In this document: one piece after another, positions 46,252 through 57,703 of the stretch | How positions within the stretch are numbered: position 1 is the first letter of the stretch | Layout: every line of letters starts with the position of its first letter | NCBI GenBank assembly: GCA_014871385.1 | Contig: CM026428.1 | Span: 15,530,476 to 15,594,475 of the forward strand | DNA length: 64,000 nucleotides | DNA from: Ceratodon purpureus | Taxonomy: Eukaryota; Streptophyta; Bryopsida; Pseudoditrichales; Ditrichaceae | Reading direction: 5' to 3' | Made by a program: the position numbers and the translations under genes | Notes under the pieces: generated by a model | What the model was told of the DNA's origin: nothing | What the model saw: only the letters and a program-made list of their open reading frames with translations | Databases searched by the model: none

Positions 46252-48312
46252 CTACCCGTCATTGGTCTCGTCGTCCTCAACCTCTGCGGCCGCATCCTTT
46301 GCAATCGCCAACAGTTCCATGACAAGTTCGTCGTTGGAACTTGACAAGGTAAGTTCCCTTGGTGATTTCGTTCCGATCTGCGAACGGCACGGACTTTCAG
46401 ACAGGTTCGGCATGGCTTCATCATCGATGTCCCCTTGTATATCGCTGCTAGCGTCCGAACTGACTACACGCTTTGGAGAGACATCATAGGTTTCATATGG
46501 GCGCTCCACCTTGTCTACGGTAGTCTCCGAGAGCGTAAAGTCGGAAACTGCGTGGGCACGTTTGGAAGGTCCACGTACTGCTTCAACATTGCAATCTAGG
46601 GCAGTACGCTTCCGCACCTTCAGTCCAGCCTGAACTGCGGCTCCAGGCTTTGCAATCTGCCTGACCAAGTCCTGTGCCTCCTTACGAGAGAGCGGTGGTG
46701 CACATCCCTCCGCGGACATGCATGCACGCCATGCTTCGATACTTGCCTGCATAGTTGCATCATTCGAAACAAGGCCCCACTGCCCCATCCAAACCCCGCT
46801 TGGAACCTCATCACAACAAGGACATTTTGGATTTCTACCGAACACAATCTTGAACATGCAACAAGGATGAAATAAGCAACCGCATGGGAGATTGACCAGA
46901 GCCATGTCTGCCCAAAAGCGGCCGCACATCCCACAGGGGAGGTCTCCTTTGAGTCTTCTCATTCCTGTCGGTGCAACAGGGAAAGACGAGAAGAATTGCT
47001 GTGGGCGAACACAGCTCTCTTCTATAATAATGACATCGACTTGGCGCTCTATGTCTTGAAGTAAATTAAACAAGGTACGAACCTGCTCACCTAACGACTT
47101 TACTCTCTCGCTCTTTTCTACCAGTGCCGCCCGGTTCTCCTCAACAGCTGCGCTAGCCTTACCGCATGCGGATGATACAGCTCGCACCTCGTTCTGCGCC
47201 GCAACTCTTGCGGAAGCATCACAACCAACGCCTTTTTTAGCTGATTGTAGCATGGCGAACTTGTCCCAAAGCTCCTCCTCTGCCCTCACGAGCGTCTGTC
47301 CATGCACCTGCTCGTCCTTAAGCTCCAGCTGCCTCCGCTCCAGCTCAACGGTCAGTTTGTCGTGCTCCGCCTGAACATGTGATTTTCTGCGTAGTAAACC
47401 TGAGACCTTCGATCCCTCTCCGTGCTGACTTGATCCCTTTGAGACCTTCGATCCCTCTCCGTGCTGACCTGATCCGTTTGCTTTCATGGATCTGCGCTGG
47501 CGTGGTGTGGTAACCTGCGTCACTGGAACGTCGACATATGCTGCGGCCGGAACCATGCTCAGTTGCTGCCGTGGAGCTTGCTGAGAATGAAGAACTCCCG
47601 ACAATGCGTGATCTATATGAGCCTCTGGGTCCACGCTGACTTTAGCGGCCTGCAGCTGCCGAATCGCTGTCGCATGGGCCAACTGCAAACGACCAACAAG
47701 ATGCTGAAAAAAATCTAACAAAGCTTGGATTTGTTCCCGTATGCAGGGCGGCGTCATCTTCTGCGTGGAGTGGCGCATTGATGTCTTCATACGGTGTGAA
47801 GCCAACTCCGCAGCCCCCTCAGCCCAATTCACCTTAAGGTCCCGCGATTCAAGTTCCACTCCACGCAGGAACGCAGTCCCATACTCACCATTATCTGGAC
47901 CACATCCACCATGCACCTTCTGATGCATGCGTTGTATCTTCCAAATGTCAAGTACATTCTCCATCAGTCGCATGGGGTGACGGTTCCCGGTTCGATTCAG
48001 CGGATACTTGCGAGATAGCTCCAGCGTGGTGAGCCCGTGGTCGTTCTTGAGCTTACGAAACGGAATTCCTTCGTTACAGAGCCCTCCAACTTCTGCAAAA
48101 AAAGAACAGGTATACTCAGCCTGCTCGCTACCCATGAGGAATGGTGCACGGCGTGTCATTGCTTTACGCATCGCCGGGAGGAAATGGTCAATGCTGAAGG
48201 CCTCTCTCCAAACAGTCAGGTCCGTTGCAAGTAGCTCTGGATTCTCTCCGTCGCCGCCTGAGTCAACAGGAGAACCACGATGCGAAGCAGGTCTCACTTT
48301 AACACGCGCCAT
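46252..48312 (-). CDS. Coiled-coil protein with a RING-like zinc finger (paralogue 1)
   Basis: A single intronless frame of 686 residues starts at the ATG 48312-48310. RING-type proteins are often E3 ubiquitin ligases; activity here is not shown. In order: an N-terminal domain with AEYTCSFFAEVGGLC (about 65-80) and KVNWAEGAAEL; a Ser/Gly linker with two tandem copies of a 13-residue unit (QHGEGSKVS; DNA repeat of 39 bp at about 47396-47475); a coiled coil at about 315-430; and a C4HC3-like finger at about 460-500 (LPCGMCGRFW, LPCGCLFHPC, KCPCC). The tail is acidic and Ser-rich. It shares architecture and the SFFxxVxGLC signature with the gene at 55810. It is sandwiched between two copies of the DDE-like gene's 3' end. 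Probably a transposon-associated accessory gene; partner unknown. Confidence 0.7.
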   Translation of the reverse strand: MARVKVRPASHRGSPVDSGGDGENPELLATDLTVWREAFSIDHFLPAMRKAMTRRAPFLMGSEQAEYTCSFFAEVGGLCNEGIPFRKLKNDHGLTTLELSRKYPLNRTGNRHPMRLMENVLDIWKIQRMHQKVHGGCGPDNGEYGTAFLRGVELESRDLKVNWAEGAAELASHRMKTSMRHSTQKMTPPCIREQIQALLDFFQHLVGRLQLAHATAIRQLQAAKVSVDPEAHIDHALSGVLHSQQAPRQQLSMVPAAAYVDVPVTQVTTPRQRRSMKANGSGQHGEGSKVSKGSSQHGEGSKVSGLLRRKSHVQAEHDKLTVELERRQLELKDEQVHGQTLVRAEEELWDKFAMLQSAKKGVGCDASARVAAQNEVRAVSSACGKASAAVEENRAALVEKSERVKSLGEQVRTLFNLLQDIERQVDVIIIEESCVRPQQFFSSFPVAPTGMRRLKGDLPCGMCGRFWADMALVNLPCGCLFHPCCMFKIVFGRNPKCPCCDEVPSGVWMGQWGLVSNDATMQASIEAWRACMSAEGCAPPLSRKEAQDLVRQIAKPGAAVQAGLKVRKRTALDCNVEAVRGPSKRAHAVSDFTLSETTVDKVERPYETYDVSPKRVVSSDASSDIQGDIDDEAMPNLSESPCRSQIGTKSPRELTLSSSNDELVMELLAIAKDAAAEVEDDETNDG

Positions 48313-48881
48313 GTCAGGAAAAGAGCGCACTGGTTAGGAAGAGGAGAATGTGTATAGGGTCAATAGATAGAATGTTGAAGCAACTGAAGACTACTGAAGA
48401 CTACAGTAGCAAGAAGTGCAACGGAGTTGGCTGCCTAAGCAAGATAAGCTTCAAGCCTGCTTTGGGAGGTAAGTGCGACGCCGTGGTGATGTTTGCTGCA
48501 GTCCACTTCTTGGTTACTGCCTTTGGTTGCAAACATGATTTGATTGAAACACTTCGTTTACGGCAACTGTACATGGTACTAGTGTAGTTATATTTTAAGG
48601 AATTGACTTGCTGAATTCTGTATGGCGCGAGGATTTAACGGTGGATACTCTGAAGTCAAAGGGTAAGCATCGCCGGCTTTAGCCGCCACGCATTCTCGTA
48701 AGTTAGTTAGTGGGGATGTTGTATAGGACGAATTGAGAGAACCTTTATAATTTTGTATTTGAAACCACATGTCGGGAAACTAGAACTACCAATGAGATGG
48801 AATCCGAGGTCGCAGTTGTACATTAGAGGGACATCGGCGGGCCGACTTGTTTAAGTGTACACAGCATTGTAAAATGATGAA
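48313..48881. other. Upstream region of RING-like paralogue 1
   Basis: No separate gene; short frames lack motifs. Promoter and 5' leader of the minus-strand gene probably lie here, but no box was identified. Confidence 0.45.
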
Positions 48882-49174
48882 CCAGATGAGACACAGGACT
48901 CTACTCAATCAGATTACAGTGTCACTGATATCACATAGGTACATGGTGCTTGTTGGTATACACTTCGTTGAAAGAGGTAAAGATGAACGGCCACAATTAT
49001 CATCTCTTCAAAAACCTGATTTAACTGTTGTATAAATTGAAGGAAGGATTATTTGATATCTTGACGCTGTACATGTTATCATTCACCTTAGTGAATGCAA
49101 TTGTCAAAAACTTCCAAGCTGAGTTCTCCCTAATATATGTGTACGCATGTTGGGCCATCAATGCTGAGGGTGAT
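48882..49174 (+). repeat. Direct repeat copy 2: truncated 3' end of the DDE-like gene
   Basis: This duplicates 45641-45940, starting inside the last coding codons (DETQDSTQSDY, then TGA/TAG context) and running through the same downstream flank. A 9-bp segment present in copy 1 is missing. No upstream part of the gene is present, so this is a gene fragment. Confidence 0.9.
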
Positions 49175-50915
49175 TTTTTAGGACAGTAGTTTAATGAAAT
49201 AATATGAATTCCTTTGTTTCCAAGTCAACGGCCTTCCGGTACCCATGTCTGAGCTATTAACGTTGAATAGAGCTAATTGAGGAGCTATATCTCGCACAGT
49301 GATTAAGGTGGAATTAGTTCTTATCCAAGTTCTACTGAAACTCGATTTTTCATTCATCTATTTTTCATCCACCCATCAATGATAACATATGAATGTTTCC
49401 TTTAAAATTCAAGAATCACAAAAACTGTTTTGACCCTTGCAATGCTACAGCGTCCTATGGTTTAGATGCTTCAAATTGGATTGAGTTCTATGCAACCCAA
49501 TTAAGGAGGGATTAATTCTCATTCATGTTTCATTGAAACTTCAATTTTCAGTCATCTGGTTTTCATCCATCCACAAATGATGCACGTGGACTTCAATGTT
49601 TCCTTCAAATTTCAGCAATTACAAAAACTGTTTTAACACTTGCCATGCTTCAGTGTTTTTTTTTTTTTTTTTCTAGTTCTTCTAATTGGATTGAGTTCTG
49701 TGCAAACCGATTGAAGGAAGGATTTGTTCTGATTCATGTTTCACATAACTTCATTTGTCATTCTTTTGTTTTACCTCCATCCATAAAAGAAAAGGTCACT
49801 GTTATGTTTCTTACAAATTTCGTAATAAGGGACTCCCGTTCTCACCCTTGCCATGCTTCAATGCCTTTTTCTTTTATTTGGTTCTAATTGGGGAGCTATA
49901 TCTCGCACAGTGATTAAGGAGGAATTAGTTCGTATTCATGTTCAACTCAAACTCCAATTTCCATTCATCTATTTTTCATCCACCCTTAAAAGATAACATA
50001 TAAATGTTTCCTTCAAATTTCAGTAATTACGAAAACTGTTTTGACCGAGCCTCCATGCTTCAATGCTTTATTTTTTATTTTTATTTGGTTCAAATTGGGT
50101 TCAGTTCCATTCATACTGAATAGGGGTGTGTTCTTTCTTATTCATATTTCACCGAATCTGGCTTCTTCCGAATGTTTCCTTCAAATTTCAGCAATTACAA
50201 AAACTGTTTTAACACTTGCCATGCTTCAGTGTTTTTTTTTTTTTTTTTTTCAAGATCTTCTAATTGGATTGAGTTCTATGGAAACCGATTCAAGAAGGAT
50301 TAGTTCTCATTCATGTTTCATTGAAACTTCAATTTTCAGTCATCTAGTTTTCATCCATCCACAAATGATGCACGTGGACTTCAATGTTTCCGAGGAAATT
50401 TCAGCAATTATGAAAATCCTTTTGACCCTTGCCATGCTTCAGTGTTTTTTTATTTTTTCTTAGTTCTTCTTTTTGGATTGAGTTCTATGGAAACCGATTC
50501 AAGAAGGATTAGTTTTCATTCATGTTTCATTGAAACTTCAATTTTCAGTCATCTAGTTTTCATCCATCCACAAATGATGCACGTGCACTTCAATGTTCCC
50601 TTCAAATTTCAGCAATTACAAAAACTGTTTTAACACTTGGCATGCTTTAGTGTTTTTTTTTTTTTCTAGTTCTTCTAATTGGATTGAGTTCTGTGCAAAC
50701 CGATTGAAGGAAGGAATTGTTCTGATTCATGTTTCATTGAAACTTCAATTTTCAGTCATCTGGTTTTCATCCATCCACAAATGATGCACGTGGACTTCAA
50801 TGTTTCCTTCAAATTTCAGCAATTAGAAAAAGCTCTTTTGACACTTGCCGTGCTTCAATGTTTTTTTTCTTTTTTTTTCCCATAAAGAAGAAAAAACAAA
50901 AAAAATGATATTTTG

Positions 50916-51050
50916 GCACTCCAACTGTGCACTAGAAAGCGTGGTGGGGTGGGTGTCGGAGGGTGGATTCGAACCCGGCACCAGCACCCTGGGGCTGCCA
51001 CGACAGTTCGAACCCGAAGCCTCGGATCACCAAGCCACCAAGGCTTTGAC
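50916..51050 (-). repeat. tRNA-like/SINE-like unit 1
   Basis: Read on the minus strand this 135-bp unit has TGGCTTGGTGAT, a weak A-box match, and GGTTCGAATCC, an exact B-box consensus, with a second GGTTCGAAC between. RNA polymerase III internal promoters have this pair. The unit is followed by A/T-rich sequence. Seven copies exist in the window. No full tRNA cloverleaf was derived. Confidence 0.5.
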
Positions 51051-52836
51051 GAAGAAAATGTTCATCATGAGCATATATATATGGAACCTGAGTTCCTAAA
51101 AATTGATAAAAAAAATAAAAAATTAGCATCTCCATGAAGCAAGTTCTTGAATTTGTTATTTTCGGTGTCGACGGCTTTTAACCAGTCACTTTTTTGATTA
51201 TGTGCACCGCTACTTGAACATGCTTCAGTGGTGTTATGCTTTCTTGTGTTTATGCTTGACCCAGGCTTCTTTGTTGTATGCTTAGGCAAGGAACAATACT
51301 ACTATAGCATTCAAGTGGGGCTAAAACTCTAGTTTAATTCTGTAATTATGAAACGTCCCTCAAGTACCCCTGAACATCGACATCTTAAATACAAGTTAAC
51401 TGAAATAATCAATCGAATTTTTTTGGCTTAGTCCGGGATGCACAGTATCTGAGGGTCAAGATTAGTTCAGTTTGATGACAATCTGAAACCTGGTTTTCCA
51501 TTTTAATGTTTCATCATCCTTGCCATGCTTCAGCGTCCAATGGTTTAGATGCTTCAAATTGGATTGAGTTCTATGGAAACCGATTCAAGAAGGATTAGTT
51601 TTCATTCATGTTTCATTGAAACTTCATTTTTCAGTCATCTGGTCATCATCCATCCACAAATGATGCACGTGGACTTCAATGTTTCCTTCAAATTTCAGCA
51701 ATTATGAAAATCCTTTTGACCCTTGCCATGCTTCAGTGGTTTTTTTTTTTTTTTTTCTAGTTGTTCTAATTGGATTGAGTTCTATGGATACCGATTCAAG
51801 AAGGATTAGTTTTCATTCATGTTTCATTGAAACTTCAATTTTCAATCATCTAATTTTCATCCATCCACAAATGATGCACGTGGACTTCAATGTTTCCTTC
51901 AAATTTCAGCAATTATGAAAATTCTTTTGACCCTTGCCATGCTTCAGTGTTTTTTTTTTCTTTTCTAGTTCTTCTAATTGGATTGAGTTCTATGGATACC
52001 GATTAAGGAAGGATTAGTTTTCATTCATGTTTCATTGAAATTTCAATTTTCAGTCATCTAATTTTCATCCATCCACAAATGATGCACGTGGACTTCAATG
52101 TTTCCTTCAAATTTCAGCAAGTATGAAAATTCTTTTGACCCTTGCCATGCTTCAGTGTTTTTTTTTTCTTTTCTAGTTCTTCTAATTGGATTGAGTTCTA
52201 TGGAAACCGATTCAAGAAGGATTAGTTTTCATTCATGTTTCATTGAAACTTCAATTTTCAGTCATCTGGTTTTCATCCATCCACAAATGATGCACCTGGA
52301 CTTCAATGTTTCCGAGGAAATTTCAGCAATTATGAAAATCCTTTTGACCCTTGCCATGCTTCAGTGTTTTTTTTTTTTTCTTAGTTCTTCTTTTTGGATT
52401 GAGTTCTATGGAAACCGATTCAAGAAGGATTAGTTTTCATTCATGTTTCATTGAAACTTCAATTTTCAGTCATCTAGTTTTCATCCATCCACAAATGATG
52501 CACGTGCACTTCAATGTTCCCTTCAAATTTCAGCAATTACAAAAACTGTTTTAACACTTGGCATGCTTTAGTGTTTTTTTTTTTTTCTAGTTCTTCTAAT
52601 TGGATTGAGTTCTGTGCAAACCGATTGAAGGAAGGAATTGTTCTGATTCATGTTTCATTGAAACTTCAATTTTCAGTCATCTGGTTTTCATCCATCCACA
52701 AATGATGCACGTGGACTTCAATGTTTCCTTCAAATTTCAGCAATTAGAAAAAGCTCTTTTGACACTTGCCGTGCTTCAATGTTTTTTTTCTTTTTTTTTC
52801 CCATAAAGAAGAAAAAACAAAAAAAATGATATTTTG

Positions 52837-52971
52837 GCACTCCAACTGTGCACTAGAAAGCGTGGTGGGGTGGGTGTCGGAGGGTGGATTCGAACCCGGC
52901 ACCAGCACCCTGGGGCTGCCACGACAGTTCGAACCCGAAGCCTCGGATCACCAAGCCACCAAGGCTTTGAC
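52837..52971 (-). repeat. tRNA-like/SINE-like unit 2
   Basis: Identical or nearly so to unit 1, as part of the 1921-bp duplication. Confidence 0.5.
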
Positions 52972-54753
52972 GAAGAAAATGTTCATCATGAGCATATATA
53001 TATGGAACCTGAGTTCCTAAAAATTGATAAAAAAAATAAAAAATTAGCATCTCCATGAAGCAAGTTCTTGAATTTGTTATTTTCGGTGTCGACGGCTTTT
53101 AACCAGTCACTTTTTTGATTATGTGCACCGCTACTTGAACATGCTTCAGTGGTGTTATGCTTTCTTGTGTTTATGCTTGACCCAGGCTTCTTTGTTGTAT
53201 GCTTAGGCAAGGAACAATACTACTATAGCATTCAAGTGGCGCTAAAACTCTAGTTTAATTCTGTAATTATGAAACGTCCCTCAAGTACCCCTGAACATCG
53301 ACATCTTAAATACAAGTTAACTGAAATAATCAATCGAATTTTTTTGGCTTAGTCCGGGATGCACAGTATCTGAGGGTCAAGATTAGTTCAGTTTGATGAC
53401 AATCTGAAACCTGGTTTTCCATTTTAATGTTTCATCATCCTTGCCATGCTTCAGCGTCCAATGGTTTAGATGCTTCAAATTGGATTGAGTTCTATGGAAA
53501 CCGATTCAAGAAGGATTAGTTTTCATTCATGTTTCATTGAAACTTCATTTTTCAGTCATCTGGTCATCATCCATCCACAAATGATGCACGTGGACTTCAA
53601 TGTTCCCTTCAAATTTCAGCAATTATGAAAATCCTTTTGACCCTTGCCATGCTTCAGTGGTTTTTTTTTTTTTTTTTCTAGTTGTTCTAATTGGATTGAG
53701 TTCTATGGATACCGATTCAAGAAGGATTAGTTTTCATTCATGTTTCATTGAAACTTCAATTTTCAATCATCTAATTTTCATCCATCCACAAATGATGCAC
53801 GTGGACTTCAATGTTTCCTTCAAATTTCAGCAATTATGAAAATTCTTTTGACCCTTGCCATGCTTCAGTGTTTTTTTTTTCTTTTCTAGTTCTTCTAATT
53901 GGATTGAGTTCTATGGATACCGATTAAGGAAGGATTAGTTTTCATTCATGTTTCATTGAAATTTCAATTTTCAGTCATCTAATTTTCATCCATCCACAAA
54001 TGATGCACGTGGACTTCAATGTTTCCTTCAAATTTCAGCAAGTATGAAAATTCTTTTGACCCTTGCCATGCTTCAGTGTTTTTTTTTTCTTTTCTAGTTC
54101 TTCTAATTGGATTGAGTTCTATGGAAACCGATTCAAGAAGGATTAGTTTTCATTCATGTTTCATTGAAACTTCAATTTTCAGTCATCTGGTTTTCATCCA
54201 TCCACAAATGATGCACCTGGACTTCAATGTTTCCGAGGAAATTTCAGCAATTATGAAAATCCTTTTGACCCTTGCCATGCTTCAGTGTTTTTTTTTTTTT
54301 CTTAGTTCTTCTTTTTGGATTGAGTTCTATGGAAACCGATTCAAGAAGGATTAGTTTTCATTCATGTTTCATTGAAACTTCAATTTTCAGTCATCTAGTT
54401 TTCATCCATCCACAAATGATGCACGTGCACTTTAATGTTCCCTTCAAATTTCAGCAAGTATGAAAATTCTTTTGACCCTTGCCTTGCTTCAGTGTTTTTT
54501 TTTTTTTTTCTAGTTCTTCTATATGGATTGAGTTCTGTGCAAACCCATTGAAGGAAGGATTTGTTGTGATTCATGTTTCATTGAAACTTCAATTTTTAGT
54601 CAACTGGTTTTCATCCATCCACAAATAATGCACGTGGACTTCAATGTTTCCTTCAAATTTCAGCAATTACAAAAACTGTTTAGACACTTGCCGTGCTTCA
54701 ATGTTTTTTTTTTTTTTCCTTTAAAGAAGAAAAAGCAAAAAATTTATATTTTG

Positions 54754-54888
54754 GCACTCCAAATGTGCACTAGAAAGCGTGGTGGGGTGGGTGTCGGAGG
54801 GTGGATTCGAACCCGGCACCAGCACCCTGGGGCTGCCACGACAGTTCGAAACCGAAGCCTCGGATCACCAAGCCACCAAGGCTTTGAC
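54754..54888 (-). repeat. tRNA-like/SINE-like unit 3
   Basis: Same unit with a few changes (CTCCAAATGTGCAC; GTTCGAAACCG instead of GTTCGAACCCG). It is adjacent to unit 4. Confidence 0.5.
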
Positions 54889-54976
54889 GAAGAGGACGTT
54901 TATCATGAGCGTATATATATGGAACCTGAGTTCCTTAAAATTGAAAAAAAAAGAAAAAAGAAAAATTTTAAATATG

Positions 54977-55111
54977 GCACTACAACTGTGCACGAGAAAG
55001 CGTGGTGGGGTGGGTGTCGGAGGGTGGATTCGAACCCGGCACCAGCACCCTGGGGCTGCCACGACAGTACGAACCCGAAGCCTCGGATCACCAAGCCACC
55101 AAGGCTTTGAC
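54977..55111 (-). repeat. tRNA-like/SINE-like unit 4
   Basis: Same unit, about 90 bp to the right of unit 3, so two units lie in tandem at the inner end of the left arm. The right arm has the mirror pair at 57704 and 57927. Confidence 0.5.
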
Positions 55112-55253
55112 GAGGAGGGTGTTCATCATGAGCATACTTATATGGAACCTGAGTTCCTAAAAATTGAAAAAAAAAGAAAAATGGGAAATTTAAAATCTGG
55201 TGGCTTCATGAAAGTGGACACCATGCGTAAGCAACCGAAGCAAGGCAAATTGA

Positions 55254-55809
55254 CCATGCTTGACTCAGGCTTCTTTGTTGTATGCTTAGGCAAGGAACAA
55301 TACTACTATAGCATTCAAGTGGGGCTAAAACTCTAGTTTAATTCTGTAATTATGAAACGTCCCTCAAGTACCCCTGAACATCGACATCTTAAATACAAGT
55401 TAACTAAAATAATCAATGGAATGTGACGTGCTAAGCTCTTGCTTACCTCCAAATTGAATCATAGCTCATTTTTATTGACAGTTCTCAATTCTCGCCCAGA
55501 CGATCACTTCACCTTGATGATCTGTACCTTCCACTCTGAATGTTTGAGCGCTTAAACCCGGGCTGCTTCACCACTTGGCAGTCAACGTTCACAAGCTCAC
55601 TTTTAAGCTTTGCACAAACAGTATCTGGAAGCTCCTTGTTGCAGCTCGTTGTGCTTCAGGTCTCGTTTTCTGCTTGTGCCTTTTGTCGTTGACGTTGTGC
55701 TGCCCCAGAAGTCTTGATTACTGCACATTGTTTTAGCATTTCACTTATGTTGTGTTCTGACAGTGTGATATCAATTTGTTTAGGAGCTGCGTAGTTTGGT
55801 GTTGTCAAC
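55254..55809. other. Inner spacer and upstream region of RING-like paralogue 2
   Basis: Bases 55254-55418 repeat the unique-looking piece also found at about 51250-51415 and 53171-53336. From 55420 on the sequence is non-repetitive and probably holds the promoter and 5' leader of the gene at 55810. No box was identified. Confidence 0.55.
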
Positions 55810-57255
55810 ATGGTGTACCACAAGAAGCGGAAGTCCGGACAGGGTAGCCCTTCAACGCCAAAGCTCCGAAACACGCCCACTGTCGAAGACGACGAAGATG
55901 CCAGAAGTGGCGACGACGAAGTGGAGGGTCTTGCTGCCGCGTATGACTGGGCCAGCTCCGAGTTTGATGCTCCTTTTGACCTCACGGGAATTCCGGATGC
56001 TGTGCAGGACAAGCTGCTGGCGGCGGCGCCAATGCTACGTGGCAGAAACGCTGTGTATGAACACAGCTTCTTCCGCGACGTTGTTGGCCTATGCGACCGG
56101 GGACCATTGGTGGACGACGTCGGTAAAGCGTACCCGCAAATCACGGAGGCGTCGGTGAAGCAGGTCTGGAGGATTGGAGCGCAGCCGAACCGATTCGAGG
56201 TCGCAAACTGCGCAGACAAGGACCAAGCACACCTCTTCCTCCAGTTCAACTATAAGGTGTATGGAAATCGGCCCGACAACTTCTACTTCGCAATGCGTTT
56301 TCTGAAGGCGGCCTTTGCAACCTTTGTCCACGGTTTCGACGTCAATTGGGTTGCTGAAGCAGAGAGACGTCGTTCGAAGCGCCTGGCGACAGCAACGAAG
56401 AACCCAATGAAGCTCGGTCCCGTCGCTCTACGCCGTCAAATTGAGGGACTCTGTGGCATTCTGAAGGAGGTGACCACTGGAGCTCCAGCGCATCGGTCGG
56501 TGCCCGCCTCCGTTGTAGCAGCGCAGAAGATGGTGGACGACGCTGTGGAGTGTGAGGCCAAAGCATCGGTTGTTCTTCAGGAGATCTCACGCCGACAGGA
56601 TGACGCCACGCGGAGCTTGATGAAGATCACCATCGACGACATTGGCAGAGTTGAAGCAGAGCATACCGACGCCGTGAAGGAGCTCCAGCGTGTCTTCCGA
56701 ACCGGGACGTCGGTGCAGTACAAGGAGCAGGCTGATGCAGCACGTGTCCTGTCGGTGAAACTGACGCAGATGCAGGAAGAGCATATGTTGGCTCGTGACA
56801 CCGTCAACTCCCTCACTCAAGCCAATGGACCTGTGGAGCACGCCAAAGCAGAGCATTCGAAGGCGCAGGACATGGTGAAAGAAGCACAGGTGGAGTTGTG
56901 GAGCGCTAAGCGAGAGAATCTCATACTACGTCCTCGACCTGTGTTTAAATTCCCCTTCAATCAGTCTGTTCCACCAATCTCCTCGCCGATCCTCCCCGAA
57001 ATCTGCCCACTCTGCGACAGAGGGTTTGTTGCAAAAGCAGCAATCCTGGGGCCTTGCAACTGCCTCTTCCATGCAGTTTGCATTGCGGAGATGGTCGATG
57101 CTGCTCCAGCTTACATCTGTCCCACGTGTGAAGTGAGGATGGATCCACCTTGGATAGCACAATTCAACGGCAAGGTCACTGAAATTGAAGATGACGAAAT
57201 TGAAGCCACTCATCGGAAGATAGAGGATGTCGCAATGTACACATTCGGCTGCTGA
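55810..57255 (+). CDS. Coiled-coil protein with a RING-like zinc finger (paralogue 2)
   Basis: An intronless frame of 481 residues from an ATG. Features in order: a basic start (HKKRK); an N-terminal domain with VYEHSFFRDVVGLC (about 82-95) and DVNWVAEAERRRSKR (about 177-191), matching the paralogue at 46252-48312; a helical, coiled-coil-prone middle (about 230-370); and a C4HC3-like finger with Cys at about 399, 402, 416 and 418, His 421, and Cys 424, 437 and 440 (ICPLC, GPCNCLFHAVC, YICPTC). The second pair is CxC rather than the CxH of classic RING. It is shorter than its paralogue because it lacks the Ser/Gly repeat linker. It sits alone between the arms of a large inverted repeat, as cargo does in foldback elements. 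Ubiquitin-ligase activity is possible but not shown. Confidence 0.72.
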   Translation: MVYHKKRKSGQGSPSTPKLRNTPTVEDDEDARSGDDEVEGLAAAYDWASSEFDAPFDLTGIPDAVQDKLLAAAPMLRGRNAVYEHSFFRDVVGLCDRGPLVDDVGKAYPQITEASVKQVWRIGAQPNRFEVANCADKDQAHLFLQFNYKVYGNRPDNFYFAMRFLKAAFATFVHGFDVNWVAEAERRRSKRLATATKNPMKLGPVALRRQIEGLCGILKEVTTGAPAHRSVPASVVAAQKMVDDAVECEAKASVVLQEISRRQDDATRSLMKITIDDIGRVEAEHTDAVKELQRVFRTGTSVQYKEQADAARVLSVKLTQMQEEHMLARDTVNSLTQANGPVEHAKAEHSKAQDMVKEAQVELWSAKRENLILRPRPVFKFPFNQSVPPISSPILPEICPLCDRGFVAKAAILGPCNCLFHAVCIAEMVDAAPAYICPTCEVRMDPPWIAQFNGKVTEIEDDEIEATHRKIEDVAMYTFGC

Positions 57256-57561
57256 ACTTCCGCACACGCAACCTGATCTGCTCTGTTCCACAAACTCTAG
57301 GACAAGTTTTCTATAAACACTCTTGATGTGCACTCACTTCTGAACTTCACATTTGCTTGTAAATGTTGCTTCGACCGTTGGTTTCCGTCGCTTGAACTTA
57401 TTGAAGCCACATTTTGAAAACCACGGTTGTTGCATTCTGAACTTCCAGTTATCGTACCCTTAATGTGTTTAAAAACCATCTGGATTTCACTACTTTTGTA
57501 TTCCAAGTTTATATGTTAATAGACATCGATGTTTACAAGATGAAATATGCTTCATATTTTC
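57256..57561. other. 3' flank of RING-like paralogue 2
   Basis: Non-repetitive, AT-richer sequence between the stop codon and the start of the right arm. No gene seen. Confidence 0.5.
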
Positions 57562-57703
57562 TCAATTTGCCTTCCTTCGGTTGCTTACGCATGGTGTCCA
57601 CTTTGATGAAGCTACCAAATTTTAAATTTCCCATTTTTCTTTTTTTTTCAATTTTTAGGAACTCAGGTTCCATATAAGTATGCTCATGATGAACACCCTC
57701 CTC

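Larger units (their letters stand above)
50390..54450 (+). repeat. Higher-order tandem duplication, period 1921 bp
   Basis: Everything from about 50390 to 52310 is repeated with near identity from about 52311 to 54231, and a partial third copy runs to about 54450. The repeated block contains several satellite units, one SINE-like unit and about 500 bp of unique-looking sequence (CTTGAACATGCTTCAGTGGT, GGAACAATACTACTATAGCA). Only a few single-base differences were seen, such as homopolymer length and GTGGGGCT against GTGGCGCT. Confidence 0.92.
49290..55253 (+). repeat. Left arm of a foldback-like inverted repeat: about 210-bp satellite units
   Basis: Units of about 210 bp share TCATCCATCCACAAATGATG, CACGTGGACTTCAATGTTTC, TTCAAATTTCAGCAATTA, CTTGCCATGCTTCAGTGTTT followed by a T run, and TTGGATTGAGTTCTATGGAA. 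Units are diverged at the left end (49290-50100) and more alike to the right. The reverse complement of the array is at 57562-60935. Small frames predicted within are low-complexity or repeat-derived and are not genes. Confidence 0.9.

Noticed and set aside
50916-51050. A functional tRNA gene
   Set aside because: The B box is exact but the A box is weak, I could not fold a full cloverleaf with an anticodon, and the unit is repeated as part of satellite arms, so a SINE-like unit is the safer call.
50041-55336. Many short frames with FHPSTND, HSCFIETSIFSH or VDSNPAPAP-like sequences
   Set aside because: They are translations of satellite and SINE-like units repeated in tandem; different frames are open only by chance.
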